NCBI GenBank assembly: GCA_018806985.1
Contig: JADANN010000339.1
Coordinates: forward strand, 620,001-684,000
DNA length: 64,000 nucleotides
Reading direction: 5' to 3'
Source of the DNA: Angiostrongylus vasorum
Lineage: Eukaryota; Nematoda; Chromadorea; Rhabditida; Metastrongylidae
The notes under the pieces are model-generated. The model did not search any database, was not told where the DNA came from, and saw only the letters and a program-made list of their open reading frames with translations. The translations under genes were made by a program, and so were the position numbers. Below are positions 59,001-64,000 of this stretch, one piece after another. Each line of letters begins with the position of its first letter. Positions within the stretch are counted from its first letter, which is position 1.

Positions 59001-61543
59001 CGGTTGTTCCTTCTTTGCTTTCGTGATGCCGTTTTGAGCTGCTCAAACTTTTCGGTTCATGTGAGGTGCATTCATTCCAATGTTTCCTATGAGTTTTCCT
59101 TAGGTTCAGTTGAGCGACTGTTGCATATGCCTCATCAGATTCACTCAGATTCCTAGTTTTACGAGAAAAGCGTTGTCGCACAAGCAAAGAAGATGTAATA
59201 ATTTGCTGCTGTCGACTATCTCGTCCATGTGGTCACATTCTAACTATCGCGTGATATTCTTTTGATAACACTGAACAGTTCTGGGAAAGAGGTATTGCCC
59301 TGTCTTATTGATAAATATATCGTTGTTGAATGGCAAAATTCCGGCAGCGAAGTAGCTCTGTATTTCATTTGATATCTTTGCATACTAACTGTAGAAGCTA
59401 TAGTTGTCCATGTGTTGGATTTATCGTAAAGGATAAAGGATAAAGCTCTCGGCGTTGATCAATCCGTGAGATATGCGCCATGCATTCGACTTCATTAAGT
59501 ATCCTTGGAGGTGACTGAATGCATATCTGGCTTTTACAATGACTCGCGGTGGCCTACCGATGTATCGAGCCAGTGCTGCTATCCTCTCAGACAAGTCTGG
59601 TACCGATTTGCCGACCCCGGAGGGATGGAAGGTTTGGTGGGGCATGGGCGTGGGGATCGATTCCACGTATGTGCCGCAATGGTGCCTCCAACCACTGCGC
59701 CACAAGCTCCCTAGATTTATCGTACTAAAACTTAATCTAAAAGCTCCTTGCGGTCATTGCTGTCTTAGTCCACTGTTCTTTGAATCATGTTGATGGTAAC
59801 TTGGTTGAAGAGCTTTTACGCAGTACCTCAAGCCAATTACGCGGTAGTTGCTGATGTTGCGCTGGTCTTCGTCCTTGTATTGCACACTTTCTTAAGGCAT
59901 TCTGATCCAATCCCACAGGGATCAGGTTCTTTGCGTTTCGTATCCGATGCGATAGCATATCAGGTTTTAGGAAGGAGTACGTGCGGAACAATGTCATTCA
60001 CCCTCCCATTGATGGTAGGAAGATAAGAGATTGCGCTATCGAAGAGGTAGAGATAGAAGACGATAATGTCCCTTATAGTTTTTCATGGTGGGAAAAACTT
60101 TCAATAACTTGTCATTGGTCATTATGAATTATAATTGTTAAAGCCCTAACGGACATTGGTAAACAGCCTGTGCAGCTTCAACAAGCTAACTTTGCTGCTT
60201 TTTTTGTAATCATAATAAGTAAGTAATTTCTCGCTGATACATGAGCTCAGTAGTTCCTCAGATATGTTTTGTCAAGTTATAATCCAATGCCGAGGTTAAT
60301 AGAAAGTCGCTCCTGGGAACTACGTTGTCAAGGTTTCGAATTCATTGTCCGTGGAGATTCCTAGCTCGTTTAGGTAATATTTTCCTTATAAATGTTTTCT
60401 TTTTGCAGACTTTGGAACAGTACTTTCTTTGCGCATTCCGAGTTATGTTGTTAAATAATTTTATTGAACGGGAGGTATGATGGGGAGAGCTGTAATGAAA
60501 TCAAAAGAAAAGTAAGAAGCTAAGTAATTCTCAAGACTGAATTTCCATTAACCTCCGCACTGATTAAAAGATCCAATGTTTTCTTGATGAGCAAGCAACG
60601 AGGTTGTTGTTTCATTTTTTATTGACAAAAACCTGAGATTGGGCGGATCGCCTTCCTCAGGGCCTGGTACGGTCATGTTGACTGCAGTCTACCCAGCCGA
60701 ACCACCTCTACAGCCAAAAACAGCAAAAACACAAAACAAAGATTTCAATCGCATGGGAAGCTTCTGATTTCTTCCTATGCACACGCTGGTGGTTTTTCGA
60801 AATACGCGTTTTGCAGGCGTCCTTTTTGTGTGTGAGAGATGAGAGAAGAGGTAACGAACCATTATGTTTTCCATTTGCTAACCATTTTGCTACATGGTTT
60901 TCGATAGCATTTCGCAACACAGCCGTTTACGGGTAGGTTAATTTGAACGTTCATAAATGGAAACGAATTTTCTTTCGGTTTCTGTCTGGTAAATGAGTGC
61001 ACTCTGAATGTTCATTCAATACTTCAAAGCATTCGTCCCTTTTCTCTTGTGTGAGGCAAAGGACAAGGCAGTAATCTACATATCTACAGTAGGGTAATGA
61101 CAGGTGATGGATTACAGGTGCTTCTAGTAGCTTGGTGAATCAGTGTCGCTGCCGCATCAAGCTCTACCATTGTATTAATGTTTAGGGTAAATTGCAGTCA
61201 ACTTGACCTTACAAGGCTCTGAAGAAGGCGAAATCCACCAAAACATCAGCTTGTTTTTAAATGAAGGATAGAATGACAAACCCACGTTTGCTAATCAAGA
61301 AAACACTGAAAAAAACTAGGATTCCCTTAAGGTGATCTAGACGTTAGGTTCAAATAGAAAGGCAATACATGTTACATTAGTAGCCATTGATCAGTCATAT
61401 GTTTCATGTTGCTGTTTGTCAAATTTATGTTTCAAGGAAAGGATATAGTGGCAACGCCCATAATTATCGCTGATTCGTCAGACGAGAAGTCAATGACCGA
61501 GATGGCGAAGAGAGCAAAGGTCATTGTAAACGCTGTTGGACCG
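56074..61543 (+). CDS. Saccharopine-dehydrogenase-like oxidoreductase (SCCPDH type), 5' part, cut by the window edge
   Basis: The family binds a dinucleotide through an N-terminal Rossmann fold; animal members are often found on membranes or lipid droplets and their substrate is not settled. Exon 1 (56074-56239) encodes MERYDVVIYGATGFTGAYIV, with the GxxGxxG loop YGATGFTG at residues 9-16, then SFAVSGRNESKLQQVLD. Exon 2 (61437-61543) encodes GKDIVATPIIIADSSDEKSM followed by TEMAKRAKVIVNAVGP. The join is GGA for glycine at phase 1 and matches C. elegans F22F7-type proteins in order. The exon 2 donor is GTGAGT. The remaining two thirds of the protein is expected beyond 64000; I found no further exon inside the window. 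Intron 1 is 5.2 kb and holds an S1 SINE, a foldback and several short repeats. The AG at 56066-56067, seven bases before the ATG, may be a trans-splice acceptor. Confidence 0.85.
56899..57079. repeat. Foldback with about 78-bp arms
   Basis: The left arm 56899-56979 is the diverged inverse complement of 57004-57079, with a 24-bp spacer. AACAAAACAGCTTTTTCACA pairs with TGTGAAGAAGCTATTTTGTT. It lies in SCCPDH intron 1. Confidence 0.75.
57124..57158 (+). repeat. Hammerhead-like motif, mutated core
   Basis: TTGAGGA and AAAAC replace CTGANGA and GAAAC, while the GGCG/CGCC stem and the GTCAGC end are kept. Confidence 0.3.
57451..57485 (-). repeat. Hammerhead-like motif, minus strand
   Basis: GCTCTGAAAAAGGTGAAACCG then CCGAAACGTCA on the minus strand; the stem GGTG/CGCC keeps pairing through a G-U pair. 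Confidence 0.3.
59429..59713 (-). mobile_element. S1 SINE with perfect 11-bp target duplication, in SCCPDH intron 1
   Basis: GATTTATCGTA occurs at 59418-59428 and 59714-59724. The copy is full length and close to consensus, so the insertion is probably recent. Confidence 0.9.
60283..60320. repeat. Family-F fragment (block B' only)
   Basis: CCGAGGTTAATAGAAAGTCG matches block B' of the copies at 16.5 and 62.5 kb. Block A is absent. Confidence 0.4.
60541..60612. repeat. Family-F fragment (B then A)
   Basis: ATTAACCTCCGCA precedes GCAAGCAACGAGGTTGTTG, the same order as at 24.4 kb, with more divergence. Confidence 0.4.
61214..61250 (+). repeat. Hammerhead-like motif, mutated core
   Basis: CTGAAGA is intact, but the stem has a CpG-type mismatch and GAAAC has become AAAAC. 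Confidence 0.3.
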
Positions 61544-61894
61544 GTGAGTAGCCAAAATAAATAAATACATATATTTATAACGTTAACAATATTACAACAA
61601 CAGTACAACAATAACTATGCTACCGTTGCATTTCGCAGCAGCTCAGTGACCCGGCTTAGTGGGCAAACGTGAAGAGCATCAGGTTCCTGGTATGATGTGG
61701 TTTTTTCTTTTGAATGTTTCTCCACAGGATAACGATAGAAAGCTCACCAGATAGGTGGCATAGATTTACTCACAACTGTTCCTCCGGTTGCTCTTGGAAA
61801 GTGAACACACTTGGACCACATAGATCCTGTCTCAAACTCGATAATTAATTTATGCTGCGGTATTGGTAGACAGTAGGTCTGACTTAATCTGTAT

Positions 61895-62945
61895 CACTTC
61901 GCGTTCCGTTCACCGTCGAATGACTTAGAGGGCCTAGTAAATTTTGCATTTCTTCCTGTTTCTTGCAAAGAGTGGTCCAGTGTATTCTGCTCGCTCAAAG
62001 GACTCGAGCTTCGTAGCTTTCTTCTGTGGTTTTTTATGAAGAACTCTAACCGTCGAGTTGGTGGTCTTCCTGAAATACGTTCGACATCCTGAGGAATCCA
62101 GTCACTAGGAATTCAGTCAATCCAATCGCTGTTAATCCAGGCTGTTGTCCATCAGTCGTCGTTCATCACAATACATGTCCGGCCCACTTTATCTTCGACG
62201 AGTTGACGTGTAGAACGGCGTCGATTTTTGATCGCTGATGGAGGTCGAAGCATCGGATGCCCTTCCTCAGTTTCATGATACGTAATATTTCTTGCATCGT
62301 GCTGTTGACCTCGCGTTCTATAACGCTGAGTGATATTTTACCCTTCTTACGTAGAGACAACGTTTCTGACGCAAATGTTAAGGCAAGAGGAATCGTGTAG
62401 TTGAAGAGGTGGGCAATGAGTCCATTGTTCGTTGTTTTCTCTCTCAGCAATCGCGAGGTTGTTAAACATTATGCTGTTATTTTGCTTTGCTTTTTTTTTG
62501 CTGCGAGAGAAAGCAACGAATTCATAATCCAATGCCGAAATTAATAGGAAGTTGATGTTGGGAACTGTTGAAAGAAGTCCATTGTTCTTTGCTATCGTCA
62601 CTGAATCCTCGATGCTCTTGTAAGCTCCTGACTCAACTTTGGAGCGAAGTCGTTCATCGTGTCGATTTCCTGACCTGGATGGATGTGGCTGGAGCATGTA
62701 AAGACATTCATTCTGTTGAGCGTCAACGGGGCATACGTAACTAATCCGTTTTTCAGAAACATCGTTTTTGTGAGAATTATTCGAAGGCCGTTCTTTCCAC
62801 AAGCGTCAGCAAAAATTGCCTAGCATTCGTTTCACCTGAGTAATGCTCGGAACAATCTTATCAGCAAAGCGAAGCTTCTATATTTGCTAACCAAAGATTT
62901 TCACTCCCATCTTGTCCCATTGTTCACGTGATATTCTCAAGGGTG
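61895..62945 (-). mobile_element. RTE retrotransposon relic, interrupted by a family-F insertion
   Basis: The minus strand reads, in order, QWDKMGVKI (62.90 kb), GAYKSIEDSVTIAKNNG (62.6 kb), LIAHLFNYTIPLALTFASET, SVIEREVNSTM, LHQRSKIDAVL and KIKWAGHV, then SDWIP near 62.1 kb. Frames are broken. The reading between NNG and LIAHLF is cut by a 145-bp insert flanked by a 12-bp duplication at 62419-62430 and 62576-62587. Confidence 0.85.
62431..62575. mobile_element. Family-F insertion with 12-bp target duplication
   Basis: AGTCCATTGTTC is present on both sides (62419-62430, 62576-62587), and removing the insert restores RTE coding KNNGLIAHLF. The insert carries CAGCAATCGCGAGGTTGTTA near its left end and CCGAAATTAATAGGAAGTTG near its right end. 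It has no obvious terminal inverted repeat and no coding frame. Confidence 0.75.
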
Positions 62946-63164
62946 GCGCCAAGTAATTTTGGCCAAATGGTTTCGCCTTACCTAACCTAACTTTTGACGT
63001 CGATGTTAATACCGTTGTATAATAGTTAAGATGGTGAGGTCTGACGTAAGTAGTATAAAAGCTATCAGAATAAGGATAAACTATTAAAATATAGTGGTGC
63101 CTAGTTCTTCTTACGGGTTGCCGTCGTTGTATTTTTTGCATAACAAAGTTTGTACTACTGTTAC

Positions 63165-63268
63165 TTACTCTAGGTAGCCCGTCTTCACTGGCTGTGCCAG
63201 CTCCAGCGTAATGTCCATCTTTTTGGAGTTTTGCTGGTGTAGCCATTGTGTTCGTTGGAGTCTGGGTG
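63165..63268 (+). mobile_element. Family-L fragment
   Basis: It keeps the GCTGTGCCAGCTCCAGCGTA and GGAGTTTTGCTGGTGTAGCC segment found at 26.96 and 48.26 kb. Confidence 0.5.
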
Positions 63269-63277
63269 CTATGTGGA

Positions 63278-63400
63278 ATACAACTACAAATATGCTGAGA
63301 TATGAGCAGAACTGGGAGCCTTAAGCTTCAAACCCACGATTACCCTTACAGAGCCTCACGTGCTGTCCACCACACCAGTCGAGGTCTTTGCTTTGCTTTT
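63278..63400 (-). mobile_element. M SINE fragment
   Basis: The minus strand keeps the head (GGTGTGGTGGACAGCACGTG) and the ATATCTCAGCAT body. It abuts a family-L fragment. Confidence 0.5.
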
Positions 63401-64000
63401 ATCTCAGTAAGAAGCCTACACAGTTTTCTAGCGACCACTTTATTTGCAGTAGTTTAGAAGAATTTTGGTGAACAAAGTGAGATTGTGCAAAAGTTAGACC
63501 TACACCTTTCTTTTTCAAGCATGAGAAAGCGTTGGAATTTGGCAACGCGAATAAAAGATGATTAGGCAGGTGTTCATATATTAGTTATTGACGGATTTTA
63601 ATAGAAGTGTAGACTTAGAGTGCGCATTGATTATTGAGGTCTTAGCTTTGGTTAAATTGGCGTTTTGTTCACTTTGAGAATGAGTTGTAAAGGATTTCTT
63701 TTATGGCTCACCTACAGTGGAGAACTTTGTGGGTGGGATTCTAACATGTTTACCTTTTGGATGTCAATAGAGCCCCATGTTATTGGATCTGATTCCGTAG
63801 TACCTTTCTCAAGTGTTTCTGTGTGATCTAATTAATACATGCGTATAACTGAACTCTATCGGTTCTCAATTCTATTCCCTATTGTACAATATCCTCCTCC
63901 CTGTAGTTGTACATTTGATTGACTACAATTCTAGAGGTACATACAAATCAACTTACTTAAATATTCGAGTGGATTATCTTCATGAATTGTGCGCAAACCA
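63401..64000. other. No feature recognised at the right edge
   Basis: Presumably still inside the SCCPDH gene (intron 2). No exon continuing after NAVGP was found. Confidence 0.4.

Noticed and set aside
1..64000. CRISPR arrays, bacterial operons, prophage or plasmid features
   Set aside because: No regularly spaced short repeats, no Shine-Dalgarno-led gene runs and no phage-type genes. The DNA is plainly eukaryotic.

Overview
This is nuclear DNA of a nematode, most likely a strongylid and probably a hookworm (Ancylostoma-like). The evidence is: genes split by introns of about 90 bp to 5 kb; exon products closest to the Caenorhabditis elegans forms of PCM-1, tubulin cofactor B and a saccharopine-dehydrogenase-like oxidoreductase (comparison from memory, not a database search); RTE-clade retrotransposon relics of a type I associate with Ancylostoma; and two introns that need a GC donor. 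There is no operon, Shine-Dalgarno or other bacterial signature.

Layout. 1-16.3 kb is gene-poor: SINE copies, AT microsatellites and a broken RTE element (12.67-13.94 kb). 16.33-19.94 kb (+) holds a complete seven-exon protein-L-isoaspartate O-methyltransferase gene (226 aa). 20.42-23.61 kb (-) holds a tail-to-tail neighbour, a tubulin-folding cofactor B gene whose exons are recognisable but whose frame is broken at two places. Their candidate poly(A) signals lie within 20 bp of each other. 23.8-33.4 kb is repeat-dense. 33.9-35.2 kb contains a 186-bp tandem duplication and a GC-rich block flanked by near-identical 56-bp direct repeats. 36.16-38.17 kb (+) holds a three-exon gene with a SERTA-like motif. 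38.2-53 kb has no confidently recognised gene, only repeats and two exon-like terminal ORFs. 53.8-54.9 kb (-) may hold a small unrecognised gene. 56.07 kb to beyond the right edge (+) is the 5' part of an SCCPDH-type oxidoreductase gene, with a 5.2-kb first intron and a damaged RTE relic downstream.

Repeats dominate the window. Family S1 (about 285 bp, tRNA-like head, TTTATCC tail) has 19 copies. Family M (about 230-290 bp, a different tRNA-like head, tail GTAGGCAGTAAATAAA) has about 10. Family L (up to about 760 bp) shares its first 110-120 bp with S1 but has a different body. Family F is short, and one copy sits inside an RTE relic with a 12-bp target duplication. One M copy fills most of PCMT intron 3, and its tail appears to provide the 3' splice site of exon 4. 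Two M pairs are head-to-head and could fold back.

The recognised genes do not form a shared pathway. They are housekeeping or regulatory genes (protein repair, tubulin folding, a possible transcriptional co-regulator, a lipid-droplet/oxidoreductase family member). Family names are for my own use. Repeat boundaries were read by eye and are accurate to about 5-20 bp.
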